Assembly: GCF_900115715.1 (NCBI RefSeq)
Contig: NZ_FOXM01000001.1
Location: forward strand, 400,454-464,453
Length of the DNA: 64,000 nt
Direction of reading: 5' to 3'
From: Geopseudomonas sagittaria
Lineage (GTDB): Bacteria; Pseudomonadota; Gammaproteobacteria; Pseudomonadales; Pseudomonadaceae
Shown here: one piece after another, positions 11,035 through 19,915 of the stretch
Numbering within the stretch: position 1 is the stretch's first letter
How the letters are laid out: each line of letters begins with the position of its first letter
The notes under the pieces: model-generated
What the model saw: only the letters and a program-made list of their open reading frames with translations
Databases searched by the model: none
What the model was told of the DNA's origin: nothing
Program-made: the position numbers and the translations under genes

Positions 11035-12262
11035 GGCTGGCTCCCCCGAACAGGCGACTCACCGCGCGCTTGAACAATCCGCCACGTTGGACTTCCGGGC
11101 TGCCCTGCAGATCCTCGGCGATCTGCTTGAGTGCCAGGGTAATGGCGGCGCGCGGTGCATGGATGGCCAGCGGCACGCCGGCGTTCTGGCTCTCGCTGAC
11201 CACATTGAAATCGTTGGGCAACAGCAGCAGATCCGGGCAGCGCAAGGCCTCCTCGATATCCTTGAGACTGACCGCAGCGTTTTTGTTGTAACGATTGACC
11301 AGTACCTGCAGGCGGCTGGACTGGATACCCATGTCTTCACGCAGGATGCGCAGCAGACGATCGGCATCCTTGAGGTGGCTGATGCTCTGCTGTAAAACCA
11401 CCAGCACTCTGTCGGCGTTCTCCAGCGTGGTGCCGGTGAGGTGGTCGATCTGCCGCGGCAGGTCCACCACCACCCAGTCGTAGGTGCTGCGTGCCAGGTG
11501 CAGCAGGGCCTCCAACTGCTCGGCATGGATATCCTGGGGCAGACACAGCTCACTGCTACGCCCGCCCAGCACATGCAGGTTGGTATCGTAATGGGTGCAG
11601 AAGCCGCGCAGCGCCAGGCTGTCCATCTCGCCGATCTGCTGCAGCACTTCGACGTGGCTGTGGCTCGGCTGCACATCGAGATAGTGCGCCACGCTGCCGA
11701 ACTGCAGATCGAGGTCGATCAGCAGCACGCTGGCATGCTGGCTCAACTGCTGGGCCAGGTTGCAGGCCACCAGGGTCGCCCCGGAGCCTCCCTTGGCATT
11801 CATCACCGCCAGCAACTTGCCGTGGCCGCCGCTGCTGGAACGCTTTTCCTGAACCATGCGCAGCAGCGCAGCGGTCAACTCCTGCGGGTTGAGCGGTTCG
11901 GGGAGAAAGTCCCGCGCCCCGGCCTGCATGGCCAGACGCAGGCCCTCGGCCTGATCCAATGCACCGCACACCAGCAGCGCCGGGCGCTCGGCGGGCGGAC
12001 GCTGCATCAAGGCAGCCAGCTCCTCGCGCCACATGGCGCTGACCCGCAACAGCAGCAGGTCGGGCACATGCTCGAGGCTGTGCAGCGGATCGCAGTGGCC
12101 ATTGCTGACCAGTCGTGTCGTGACCTGCAGGCACGGTACATGCCGGCAGATCTCCTGCAGATCCTTGAGCGCCTGGGCATCCCGGCTGCTGATCAGCAAT
12201 TTCAATCCCTGCCGCGATGAGTTATCCATCATCGCTAACGGCACTTCCTTTGAGTTCAGCAT
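11024..12262 (-). CDS. tadZ: TadZ/CpaE, MinD-like pilus localisation ATPase
   Basis: 412 residues. An atypical receiver-like N-terminal domain (about 15-140) precedes a ParA/MinD-type ATPase with a degenerate Walker A ([17 protein letters not shown], 155-171). Family TadZ proteins mark the pole or assembly site and recruit the Tad machine. Switch-like segments [13 protein letters not shown] and [13 protein letters not shown] are visible. Three possible starts lie close together ([13 protein letters not shown]); the first overlaps the preceding gene by 7 nt, suggesting translational coupling. Confidence 0.9.
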   Translation of the reverse strand: MLNSKEVPLAMMDNSSRQGLKLLISSRDAQALKDLQEICRHVPCLQVTTRLVSNGHCDPLHSLEHVPDLLLLRVSAMWREELAALMQRPPAERPALLVCGALDQAEGLRLAMQAGARDFLPEPLNPQELTAALLRMVQEKRSSSGGHGKLLAVMNAKGGSGATLVACNLAQQLSQHASVLLIDLDLQFGSVAHYLDVQPSHSHVEVLQQIGEMDSLALRGFCTHYDTNLHVLGGRSSELCLPQDIHAEQLEALLHLARSTYDWVVVDLPRQIDHLTGTTLENADRVLVVLQQSISHLKDADRLLRILREDMGIQSSRLQVLVNRYNKNAAVSLKDIEEALRCPDLLLLPNDFNVVSESQNAGVPLAIHAPRAAITLALKQIAEDLQGSPEVQRGGLFKRAVSRLFGGASHAQ

Positions 12263-12780
12263 GGAGTGATCTCCGGAACGACGCCTTCCTCGGCATGCCT
12301 GCCGAGGCTTTCGCGGGGAATAGTCGACCTGAATGCCGGCAGGGTAATCGCCCTGTCGAATCCAGGAATAAATAACTCGAGGGGAATCAGCAACTCGAAG
12401 GGGAAATTGTCCACCCGTAGCTGCACATAGCGGATGGCACGAAAACCGTTGGCGCTAGTCAGGTCGTTCGGACTGCCAACGACAGCACCGTTCTCGTCCA
12501 GATAGATCAGGTTCAGATCGGCGGTTTCCAGGCTGCCAATCAGCGAGCTGGCGCCGGCGTTGTCGATGTCGTTGAAGATGGCCCGGCGCAGGATGCGCTC
12601 GTCGCGAATGTCACAGACCGCCGCCAGCCGGGCACCCCGCCGTACCACTTCATCCAGGGCATTGACGGTGAAGTACAGGCGGCCCATCTCCAGCACTCCG
12701 AACAACAGCACAAAGAGCAGCGAACCAATGATGGCGAACTCCACTACGTATACACCGCGCATGCGTTTCGCGTTCATCAC
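12256..12780 (-). CDS. TadE/TadF-like pseudopilin
   Basis: 174 residues. A short basic N-terminus is followed by MRGVYVVEFAIIGSLLFVLLFGVLEMGRL, a type IVb pseudopilin signature in which prepilin peptidase would cut before the hydrophobic helix containing the conserved Glu. The rest is a periplasmic domain with GARLAAVC near its start, as in TadE-like proteins. It starts in a 4-nt overlap with the other TadE-like gene. Minor pseudopilins are needed for Flp pilus assembly. Whether this one corresponds to TadE or TadF cannot be settled by eye. Confidence 0.82.
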   Translation of the reverse strand: MMNAKRMRGVYVVEFAIIGSLLFVLLFGVLEMGRLYFTVNALDEVVRRGARLAAVCDIRDERILRRAIFNDIDNAGASSLIGSLETADLNLIYLDENGAVVGSPNDLTSANGFRAIRYVQLRVDNFPFELLIPLELFIPGFDRAITLPAFRSTIPRESLGRHAEEGVVPEITPC

Positions 12781-13244
12781 AGCCCCCTCATCACGGTGGT
12801 TGCCACCAGCGGGAAGCTCAGCGGAATGGCGTCACCAAGCAGCGCCGGCAACCCCTCACCGATAACTGGCCGGAACATATAGCTAATGCGCACCTGCACA
12901 TGCTCGGTGCCAACCGTGCTGACCTGTACGTCGACCGTGGTCAAACCGGGTACTACTTCATTGCCCGGCCGCGGCGCGGGCGCACCATAAACGGCGAGGT
13001 TCTTGGTGCGGGCCTCCAGTACAGGGCCGATTTCCACCTGTCCGAGATTGCTGTTCCAGGCCTTGCCGGCGAGGTAGCGCACTGCATCGCGGTTGGCCTG
13101 CAGCAGATTGTTGTAGTGGTAGAGCATGCGTCCGAACTCGGCGATGGCGAGCAGCAGCAACAGTAGCAGCGGCAGGGCAATGGCAAACTCGACCATGGCC
13201 ACACCTCGCTGGCTCTGGCTGTGCTTGTCTGTACGACCTTGCAT
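12777..13244 (-). CDS. TadE-like pseudopilin
   Basis: 155 residues from the ATG at 13242-13244 (MQGRTDKHSQSQRGVAMVEF), preceded by GGGAAGGTG. The frame is open further upstream, but that part is non-family, Arg-rich sequence. The segment RGVAMVEFAIALPLLLLLLLAIAEFGRML is the TadE motif: leader, conserved Glu, long hydrophobic helix. It is predicted to be processed by the locus's own prepilin peptidase and act as a minor pseudopilin. It sits between TadG and the second TadE-like gene in the same operon. Confidence 0.85.
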   Translation of the reverse strand: MQGRTDKHSQSQRGVAMVEFAIALPLLLLLLLAIAEFGRMLYHYNNLLQANRDAVRYLAGKAWNSNLGQVEIGPVLEARTKNLAVYGAPAPRPGNEVVPGLTTVDVQVSTVGTEHVQVRISYMFRPVIGEGLPALLGDAIPLSFPLVATTVMRGL

Positions 13245-13296
13245 AATCACCTTCCCTTGCCAAGACAGGCTCGGCAGGCTTGCGTTCAACCACCGA

Positions 13297-14652
13297 TCAG
13301 GAGTCGGTACTCGGCGTACTACTGTCGTCGACATAGGTTTTATACAGCTGGATGATCGCCGGACCGGTATCCTCGGTCGGCACCGGTCCTGCAACGCCAT
13401 CGCCTTCGCATTCCTTGACGAACTGGCCGAACACTTGGGCCGAGACGCCCTGCTGGGCAACCGTCTGCAACATGAAGAAACACCCAAAATCCAGCACAGG
13501 CACATCGACCTGACCTCCCGACGCCCCATCGCAGTTGCCGATCACGATATTGAGCATGCGTCGCTCGTAGGCCCCTGCGCAGGAGCCGGACGCGGCACAG
13601 GCCGCGCTGTCCGTCTTCCAGTCATTGAGGTCGTACAGTGGAGTTCCGCCAGCCGACAGATCCCCACCGCTGGAGGTAACTGGCTGCCCTTGGTACTCCA
13701 CCTGGGCCGGCGACGTGCTGTCGTTGTAGGTCATCTTCGGGTCGTTGAACTCGGTGACCCAGTCCGGCGGATAATCGGTAGCATTCATGCCCGGACCGTT
13801 GTACACGCCGAAGCGGGTATTCAGACCCTGGGCCACGGGGCCGACCGTATTGCCGGGCTCGGTGCCGACCTCGTCGCCCACCACGTTGCACTTCTCGATA
13901 CCGCCAGCCAAGGCGGTGCGCAGGTCGTTGGCGCCGGAAGAGCCATCCAGGCGCAGCAGTTGGAAGTTACCCGGGCCGATGGCCGGCTCATTGCCAGCCG
14001 CGCTCTTGAGCACTTCCAGTTCGCCATATTCATACCCCCAGTAGGAGGCTCCGCCGTTTTCCGCAGGATCCTCTCCTGGGTCGCCGCAGACCATGATGGG
14101 TTCGATCTTGCAGGGGCTGGCCGAAGGGCTCGGCCCTGCGGTGGCAATGGCGGCCACCACCTTGTCGCCCACACCGCCAAAGACCTGGGCGACTCCCCAC
14201 AGGAACCCCGTCAGGGGGTAGTTCGGCACCGATACGCGGACGTACCTAGCATCGGCCGGCCCCGGAAAGGAGAAGGGGCCGTAGACGCTGTTGGAAAGCG
14301 TAACCACGGTATAACCCGCAACCGCTGGCGCTGTTGCCCCAATCGCCTGGCCCAGCTCACCGTTACCCTCGGCCGCAGCATTGCGGGCCAAAGTATCCAA
14401 TGCGGCATCGCGAGCCAGGGTAGAGGCATTGCCGCTGCCGAAAGACTGCTGCAACGTCTTGGCACCGCTCAGCGCAGCAGCATCCACGGCATTCTGCAGG
14501 CGTGTCTTGTTCAGCAGCATGTGGCCGCCATCCAAAGCCAAGGCTCCCATCAGCATTATGGCCACCAAGGCAATGACCACCAGCACTATTACGGCCCCCT
14601 GCTGCCTGACCGGCCAGTGCTGTTTGAGGTTTCGTTTCGTCAGGGGGCTCAT
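13297..14652 (-). CDS. tadG: TadG-like pilus assembly protein
   Basis: 451 residues. The N-terminus has RQQGAVIVLVVIALVAIMLMGALALDGGHMLLNKTRLQNAVDAAALSGAKTL, the typical TadG pattern of one membrane helix followed by a DGG...NKTRLQNAVDAAALSGA segment. The long periplasmic part contains several cysteines (for example CKIEPIMVCGDPGED and CDGASGGQVDVPVLDFGC), suggesting disulfides. TadG is thought to anchor or stabilise the pilus in the envelope. No von Willebrand MIDAS motif is evident, so it is of the shorter TadG type. Confidence 0.8.
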   Translation of the reverse strand: MSPLTKRNLKQHWPVRQQGAVIVLVVIALVAIMLMGALALDGGHMLLNKTRLQNAVDAAALSGAKTLQQSFGSGNASTLARDAALDTLARNAAAEGNGELGQAIGATAPAVAGYTVVTLSNSVYGPFSFPGPADARYVRVSVPNYPLTGFLWGVAQVFGGVGDKVVAAIATAGPSPSASPCKIEPIMVCGDPGEDPAENGGASYWGYEYGELEVLKSAAGNEPAIGPGNFQLLRLDGSSGANDLRTALAGGIEKCNVVGDEVGTEPGNTVGPVAQGLNTRFGVYNGPGMNATDYPPDWVTEFNDPKMTYNDSTSPAQVEYQGQPVTSSGGDLSAGGTPLYDLNDWKTDSAACAASGSCAGAYERRMLNIVIGNCDGASGGQVDVPVLDFGCFFMLQTVAQQGVSAQVFGQFVKECEGDGVAGPVPTEDTGPAIIQLYKTYVDDSSTPSTDS

Positions 14653-14683
14653 ACCGGGTTCCTCACGAGTAGTTATGTCAACG

Positions 14684-14953
14684 TCAATTGCCTATGTTGA
14701 TTTGAATCGGCTGCGCTACCTGACCGGCATCACCGGTAACACCGCGATAGTTGTCCATCACCTGTTCGGTCAGCGGGCCATCGATGCCCGTTGACGAAAC
14801 TTCCGTTCCCGGATTGGCAGCCAACTCCTTATCGGCAATTTGCTGGTAGGTGGTGGCATACACCGTGGACCCCAGGTCGCCGACCCGCCCCTCCTCGTAG
14901 GTCATGCACCCCGTCAGGGTGGTCAGCAACATCAGAGGAATCAGTGCTTTCAT
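14684..14953 (-). CDS. Small lipoprotein of the Tad locus
   Basis: 89 residues with a lipoprotein signal (MKALIPLMLLTTLTGCMTYEEG, lipobox LTGC). The mature part of about 74 residues is polar, with no motif I recognise. It lies between rcpA and tadG, co-directional and closely spaced (AGGGAGCAC before the ATG), so it is almost certainly part of the pilus operon. By position it could be a secretin-associated lipoprotein (an RcpB or TadD-like helper), which is inference only. Confidence 0.7.
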   Translation of the reverse strand: MKALIPLMLLTTLTGCMTYEEGRVGDLGSTVYATTYQQIADKELAANPGTEVSSTGIDGPLTEQVMDNYRGVTGDAGQVAQPIQINIGN

Positions 14954-14967
14954 GGTCTGTGCTCCCT

Positions 14968-16479
14968 TCAGTCCAGATCGTGGCCGAAGCGGCCTTCGCT
15001 TACGCCCAGTGTCACCGGAATGTTGCGTCCCGGGCCGTTGCCCTTGGTCTTGCCGAGCAGATAGAAGTCCAGATCATTGGGCTCGACGAAGCGCTCGGTC
15101 GGCAGGCGTACCGCCTTGGCATCAATCGGTTTGGCCAAGTACGGTGTCACCATGATCACCAGCTCAGTTTCGCCGCTCTGGTACTGCTGGCTGCGGAACA
15201 GATGCCCCAGTACCGGCACATCGCCCAGACCGGGAAACTTGCTGACGAAGTCACGCGTGGTTTCGTTGATAAGGCCGGCGATAGCGATGGTCTGCCCGTT
15301 GCCAAGCTCCACGGTGGATTGCGCACTGCGCTTGGTGATTGACGGAATGACTTGGGCCACGCCCCCCCCCAGTATGCTATCCAGACCAGTATCCAGGGCC
15401 AGGGCATTGGCGTTGGAAAGTTCGCTGACCGAGACATTCAGGTTGAGGTTGATCCGCCCTGAGTCGAGCACCACCGGGAGGAATTTCACTCCCACACCAA
15501 ACTCTTTGTACTCGATGGTGATGCCGTCATCCTCGGTGACTGGAACAGGGAACTCGCCACCGGAGATGAACTCTGCCTGCTGCCCAGTCAATGTGGTCAA
15601 GGTCGGCTCAGCCAATACCTTCGCTGAACCATTGTCTTTGGCCGCCTCCAGCACGACGTTGAACAGGAAGTTTTCGGAAAGGAACTGCCCAAGGATTCCC
15701 TTGCCATCACCGAACAGGGTCGTCGGGTTGAGGAAGCCATCCTCGTCGAAACCAAGACCTTGCCCATTATTGAAGCCCCCCGTCGACCAGCGACTAGAAG
15801 AGCCAAAGTCCAGGGCGTTGAAGCGCACGCTGAGGTTCTTGAACAGGCTGCGCTGCATTTCGGCCACCTTGACCTCGAGCATCACCTGCTGGCTGCCGCC
15901 GACGGTAAGCAGGTTGATCACCTCCAGCGATTTGGTCGGGGCTGCCTTGGCGGCTTCACCTTCCCCCTGAACGATGCTTTGGCTCTGTGCCGTATAGGTT
16001 TTGGCTACCTTGACCGCGGTATCCATCGCCGCCGCGCTGGACACCTGGCCACGCAGCACAAGCGCGCCCTGGGCGCTGAACACCGAGATTTTCTCGTTGG
16101 GCATCAGTTCGTGGAGCTTGCTCTTCAGCGCGCCGAGATCGTGCACAACCTCCAAATCGAGGCTGTCGATCAGCCTGCCCTGGCCATCCCACAGCAGCAC
16201 GTTGGTGCTGCCCAGCGAACGGCCGAGCAGGTACAGCTCGCGCGGGCTGGTGACCAGCACATCGGCAATTTCCGGATTGCCGATGGAAACCTTGCGCACC
16301 GGCGCACTGGTGGTAAGTACTCGCGACTTGTAGATGGGTACTTCGACATTGGTGATGGCGCCACCCGGAAAGCCGGCGTCCACCGCGTTGGGCTCAGCGG
16401 CCTGCACCGCCAGCGACAGCAACAGCCAGGCGCCAACCGTGCACAGCGCGTGCGCCCCCAGCCTGTGGATCGTGTCCAT
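14968..16479 (-). CDS. rcpA: RcpA/CpaC, outer-membrane secretin of the Tad pilus
   Basis: 503 residues from ATG 16477-16479 (MDTIHRLGAHALCTVGAWLL), which has a strong AAGGAGCAGG site; an open extension upstream lacks family features. A signal peptide ends near VQAAEPNAVD. The N-terminal pilus-assembly domain (KVSIGNPEIADVLVTSPRELYLLG) and BON-like part lead to the secretin domain (VLAEPTLTTLTGQQAEFISGGEFPVP, VELGNGQTIAIAGLI, GDVPVLGHLFRS). It forms the outer-membrane channel for the Flp fibre. A run of nine G on the coding strand (15362-15370, codons around ILGGGVAQ) could slip and switch the gene off. Confidence 0.93.
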   Translation of the reverse strand: MDTIHRLGAHALCTVGAWLLLSLAVQAAEPNAVDAGFPGGAITNVEVPIYKSRVLTTSAPVRKVSIGNPEIADVLVTSPRELYLLGRSLGSTNVLLWDGQGRLIDSLDLEVVHDLGALKSKLHELMPNEKISVFSAQGALVLRGQVSSAAAMDTAVKVAKTYTAQSQSIVQGEGEAAKAAPTKSLEVINLLTVGGSQQVMLEVKVAEMQRSLFKNLSVRFNALDFGSSSRWSTGGFNNGQGLGFDEDGFLNPTTLFGDGKGILGQFLSENFLFNVVLEAAKDNGSAKVLAEPTLTTLTGQQAEFISGGEFPVPVTEDDGITIEYKEFGVGVKFLPVVLDSGRINLNLNVSVSELSNANALALDTGLDSILGGGVAQVIPSITKRSAQSTVELGNGQTIAIAGLINETTRDFVSKFPGLGDVPVLGHLFRSQQYQSGETELVIMVTPYLAKPIDAKAVRLPTERFVEPNDLDFYLLGKTKGNGPGRNIPVTLGVSEGRFGHDLD

Positions 16480-16561
16480 GTCCTGCTCCTTAGTCTTTAT
16501 CAACGCTTGCCTGCATTCTTCGGGCGCCACACCCCAGGCACCCTGCTGTCGAGCAACCCCG

Positions 16562-17371
16562 CTAACGCTGTACGTTCACCCGCTCCACCTCGGTGCCACG
16601 AATGATGGTGACCTGTCCCATGCCATCCCCACTGCTGCGGCGCACAATCACCCGCTTCGGCGCAGGCGGCGGCGCTACAGCCACCACCGGCTCAGGCTTG
16701 GCCTCGGGCTTCTTCTGCTCATCCAGCGGATTGCGCAAAGCCAGTTGCAGCTTTCCTTCGGTTTGCGCCTTGACCAGCACCTCGGCCTCTTCGGAGGTCA
16801 TTTCCAGCGTCACAGCGCGCACCACCACCGGTTGGGTCTTATCGGTGCTGGCTGTCTGGTCCACCGCCAGCACGCGCAGATCCTCAAGAATGGTTTCCGA
16901 CTTGGCCTCGTTGCTACCGCCTGAAGTCTTCTTGGTGGCCAGCACGTCCACCCGGTTGCCGGGCAGGAGGAAGCCGCCAACACCCACCACATCGTCAACC
17001 CGCACCGAGATTGCCCGCTTGTTGGGCGCAATCAGGGAGGCCAGGGTGCTGCCCCCCAGATGTTCGGCCAGCCGCGCCGCACGGAGGATGTCGCCCTGCA
17101 GCAGGGTGAAGGTGGCGATCCGGCCAGTGGCCTTCTCCACCGTGTCGAAGGCATCGCTGGGAGCCGAGCCCTTGGGCATGGCCACCAGTTTGACGTGCTG
17201 TGGCTCGACCATCTGGCCGAAGGGAATCTCCACCGCAGCCACTACCACGTTCTCCATGTTGGAGTCGGTGGTGATATTCATTCGAGCGGTCAGCCAGGTA
17301 TTGGCCATCCAGGCTGCGCCAAGCCCGAGCAGTACCGACAGCGCGATCAACGACAATGTGCGAGAGCTCAT
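16562..17371 (-). CDS. rcpC: RcpC/CpaB, Flp pilus assembly protein with SAF domain
   Basis: 269 residues. An N-terminal membrane anchor (LSLIALSVLLGLGAAWMAN) leads to a SAF-type beta-clip domain (VVVAAVEIPFGQMVEPQHVKLV) and the RcpC domain with AISVRVDDVVGVGGFLLPGNRVDVLAT. The C-terminus is Pro/Ala-rich then basic. In Tad systems this protein works with the RcpA secretin in the periplasm. The start overlaps the end of the ATPase gene by 4 nt (ATGA), so the two are coupled. Length is normal for CpaB. Confidence 0.92.
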   Translation of the reverse strand: MSSRTLSLIALSVLLGLGAAWMANTWLTARMNITTDSNMENVVVAAVEIPFGQMVEPQHVKLVAMPKGSAPSDAFDTVEKATGRIATFTLLQGDILRAARLAEHLGGSTLASLIAPNKRAISVRVDDVVGVGGFLLPGNRVDVLATKKTSGGSNEAKSETILEDLRVLAVDQTASTDKTQPVVVRAVTLEMTSEEAEVLVKAQTEGKLQLALRNPLDEQKKPEAKPEPVVAVAPPPAPKRVIVRRSSGDGMGQVTIIRGTEVERVNVQR

Positions 17372-18720
17372 GGTGTGTCTCCTTGCTCAGCGCCCCCGAG
17401 CCTGACGAAGTAGTTGTGCCAGGCCCATTCCAGCTCCTGTGGCGTCAGCGCACCGGAGCTCCCCTGATAACGCTGCCGGTCGCGTGCCATACCGAGCAGG
17501 TCGCGCGGGTGGCAGGGTGCCAGCGGCACCTTTTCCGGCTGGTGCAGCCCTTCGATCACGTAACGCAATAGCAGCGGATCGAAGGGGATGCCGAGTTTTT
17601 CAACTTCCTGGCGCCAGATCCGCTCGTACTCGTCGCGGTTCAGGTGGTCGAAATGCAGCTTGTAGCCAATGCGACGCAGGAAGGCCTCCTCTGCCAGTTC
17701 CAGCGGGTTGAGGTTGGTGGAAAACACCAGGATCAGGTCAAAAGGTAGTTCACAGTGGCGACCGCCGCCGAGGTTGAGAAAATCTTTTTTCTCCTCCATC
17801 GGCACAATCCAGCGGTTGAGCAGCTGGGCCGGCGCCATGCGCTGGCGACCCATATCGTCGATGATGAACATACCGTTGCTGGCCTTGAGCTGCAGCGGCG
17901 CCTGGTACTGGCGGGTATAGGGGTCGTAGCGGATATCCAGCTGATCCATGGTCAGCTCGCCGCCAGTGATCACCACCGGGCGCTTGCAGCGCAGCAGTCG
18001 GCGATCGTGCCCCTGGTCCAGGCGCAGGCTCGGACGGGGCAGATCGTCCACCCGTTCGTGCACCTGCGGATCGAAAACTTCGATGATCGCCTCGCCGATG
18101 GCGATGGCCTGGGGAATCCAGATCGCTTCGTCGAACAGGCGGATCAGCTTGCTGCTGATGTAGGTTTTGCCGGTGCCGGCAGGGCCGTAGATCATGATCG
18201 CCCGCCCGGAATTCAGCGCCGCGCCGAGTTGGTCAAGCAGGCCGTTGTGCAGCACCACCCCCTGGAAGGCGGCCTGCATGGCCTTAGCGTTGACACCGCC
18301 ATGGTGGATGGTTTGCGCCAGGAGCAACTCCCGATAGCGCTCCACCGGATAGGGCGCTGGGCCGATATAGCCGCTGCGCGCCAGCGCATCGCGGGCTGCG
18401 CCGCGGCCACGCTCGGTAAGCCCGTACCGCAGACCACCGCCCACGCCGTTGTTCTGGCCGAGCACCTCGATCCGGCCATCCTTGCGCAGGAAGGCCAGCA
18501 ACTCGTCTAGTACCGGTCCGGCCAGCGCCAGGCGCTCCATCAGTTTGGCCGTATCCAGGCTGCCGGCGTCATACAGATGTTTGCAGAGCAGATCGATCAA
18601 CAGCGGCTCGGAAAGACCGGTTTCCGCCACCGTGCGTGGCTGTGTCACGTTGAAAGTATTGTTCTTACCGGGACCACTCAGCCCGGCCTCCTCGATCCTG
18701 GCAATCCCCGGCAAGTTCAT
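17368..18720 (-). CDS. AAA+ ATPase embedded in the Tad pilus locus
   Basis: 450 residues. Residues about 35-115 look like a winged-helix module (GLSEPLLIDLLCKHLYDAG, LTERGRGAARDAL). An AAA+ core follows: Walker A GPAGTGKT (179-186), Walker B FIIDDM (285-290), sensor-1-like STN (334-336) and a candidate Arg finger in LRRIGYKL. It is not one of the canonical Tad proteins and is distinct from TadA. It sits between tadV and rcpC, overlapping rcpC by 4 nt, so it is co-translated with the pilus genes. A MoxR-like remodelling or regulatory role is possible; its function is not known to me. Confidence 0.75.
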   Translation of the reverse strand: MNLPGIARIEEAGLSGPGKNNTFNVTQPRTVAETGLSEPLLIDLLCKHLYDAGSLDTAKLMERLALAGPVLDELLAFLRKDGRIEVLGQNNGVGGGLRYGLTERGRGAARDALARSGYIGPAPYPVERYRELLLAQTIHHGGVNAKAMQAAFQGVVLHNGLLDQLGAALNSGRAIMIYGPAGTGKTYISSKLIRLFDEAIWIPQAIAIGEAIIEVFDPQVHERVDDLPRPSLRLDQGHDRRLLRCKRPVVITGGELTMDQLDIRYDPYTRQYQAPLQLKASNGMFIIDDMGRQRMAPAQLLNRWIVPMEEKKDFLNLGGGRHCELPFDLILVFSTNLNPLELAEEAFLRRIGYKLHFDHLNRDEYERIWRQEVEKLGIPFDPLLLRYVIEGLHQPEKVPLAPCHPRDLLGMARDRQRYQGSSGALTPQELEWAWHNYFVRLGGAEQGDTP

Positions 18721-18757
18721 GGCCTGCTCCCTGGTATTTATTGATTTTTTTACATGA

Positions 18758-19252
18758 TCAGATCGGTGTCCAATACAGACTCAGCAAGGTTCCGGTTGCG
18801 ATGGCGATGGCATAAGGGAATCGATGCCTGGAAGCATCGTCAATTCCCGGTGGAATATTGCTTCGCACAACAATCATGGCCAAGTATCGCGATCCAAATC
18901 TTCCAAGCTGCCCTTTATAAAGCAGATACAACACCCCCATCACCCCACCAGCAACCAAACTGTATGATGCAGCCCACGCAGCACTACCACCATCTAAAAA
19001 GCTACCAACCACAGCCATTAACTTGACATCTCCAGCAGACATTCCACCAAAAATGTAGAGCGGCAAAAACATAAAAAACCCGACTAGAAAGCCCTCCCCA
19101 GCTATCCGCAAGCCGAACCATCCAACCATAGCGAATTGTAAATAAACCCCTGCCAGCAGCCCCAGAAAGAGATAATAATTGGGGAGCCGGTGACTTACAA
19201 AGTCATAAATCACGGCCCCCAGAAGGAGCGCTGATACCATAATAATCAGCAT
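18758..19252 (-). CDS. tadV: TadV-type prepilin peptidase (A24A)
   Basis: 164 residues, almost entirely hydrophobic. Both catalytic aspartates of the type IV prepilin peptidase family are visible: YDFVSHRLPN near the N-terminus and GGMSAGDVKLMAVVG in the middle (the GxGD motif). It lacks the N-terminal methylase domain of PilD, as is usual for TadV/FppA enzymes that cleave Flp and TadE-type prepilins in the inner membrane. Codon use is much more AT-rich than the rest of the window (many ATA, TTA, AAA), as in flp, suggesting this end of the locus was acquired or exchanged separately. Confidence 0.9.
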   Translation of the reverse strand: MLIIMVSALLLGAVIYDFVSHRLPNYYLFLGLLAGVYLQFAMVGWFGLRIAGEGFLVGFFMFLPLYIFGGMSAGDVKLMAVVGSFLDGGSAAWAASYSLVAGGVMGVLYLLYKGQLGRFGSRYLAMIVVRSNIPPGIDDASRHRFPYAIAIATGTLLSLYWTPI

Positions 19253-19311
19253 CGCGCCTCACCATTTAAAGTTAATATCTAATTTATAGCCACCAAACAC
19301 ATAATTACAAA

Positions 19312-19503
19312 TCAGCATGTAGTACCATTCACTGCCTTGTCCAAGCAATCGATTGCTGTAGAAACGCTCGTACCGAGGGCCACAAACGCAGCAACAGCTC
19401 CCAAGGTAATCAGCCCCCCTGCTACCGCATATTCAACAATAGTCAAACCCTCTTCATCCTTGATAAACTTGATCACTGCCTGCTTGATTGTTTGAAGTTC
19501 CAT
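19312..19503 (-). CDS. flp: Flp type IVb major pilin
   Basis: 63 residues. Leader MELQTIKQAVIKFIKDEEG, then LTIVEYAVAGGLITLGAVAAFVAL: cleavage is expected after the Gly, with the Flp-family Glu-Tyr pair (VEYAVAGGL) in place. The mature pilin is about 44 residues and ends with two Cys (IDCLDKAVNGTTC) that could form a C-terminal disulfide loop. It is the structural subunit of the Tad pilus and the promoter-proximal gene of the locus. Base composition is AT-rich relative to the neighbourhood. Confidence 0.95.
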   Translation of the reverse strand: MELQTIKQAVIKFIKDEEGLTIVEYAVAGGLITLGAVAAFVALGTSVSTAIDCLDKAVNGTTC

Positions 19504-19534
19504 TTTTCCCTACCCCTTCAGTTCGTCAATTTGG

Positions 19535-19557
19535 TCACGGCAGTTCGTTTGCCGTGA
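19535..19557. promoter_or_regulatory. Perfect inverted repeat upstream of flp
   Basis: TCACGGCA (19535-19542), 7-nt spacer, TGCCGTGA (19550-19557). Its near edge is 32 nt upstream of the flp start codon, so it could be an operator or, if transcribed, a 5'-UTR hairpin. It has no T-run and is not a terminator. No regulator is assigned. Confidence 0.55.
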
Positions 19558-19915
19558 TTTGAAGTTAGTCGGGGCAACCGGGAGGGGTTAGGAGTTTTTT
19601 GCCAATCGCAGGTACTTTTTTGCGGTGCGGCGTGCCAGGCGGAGGAAACGCGACGCAGCCGGGTCAGGTGTAGGCCCCGTCTTTCTGCGGCAAGTGCTTG
19701 AATTGGGGCAGGAAAAAGCGGGACAGCGCATGGCTGGTGTCGATCCTGGGCTGGTGAAAGAGTGCGCCCGCCGCGGGCAATCCTGTGATGCTCATCACAT
19801 TCTTTCGAGTGCTCCGCCTTGGGCGATACAGGGCGAAGGACTGCCAGAGCATCAAGAGCTTCGCCCCGAGGTCGGGCCTCCCACAAGGGCAGGCGTCGCG
19901 TACCGGCCAAGGCAC

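Noticed and set aside
12256..13244. TadE-like pair as possible type II secretion pseudopilins
   Set aside because: They lie inside a complete Tad gene set and have the VEFA TadE motif rather than the GFTLIE motif of type II pseudopilins.
19629..19646. Possible sigma-54 promoter for flp on the minus strand (TGGCACG ... CCGCA)
   Set aside because: The -24 element is perfect but GG and GC are 11 rather than 10 bases apart and the -12 lacks TT; it also lies about 125 bp from the start codon.
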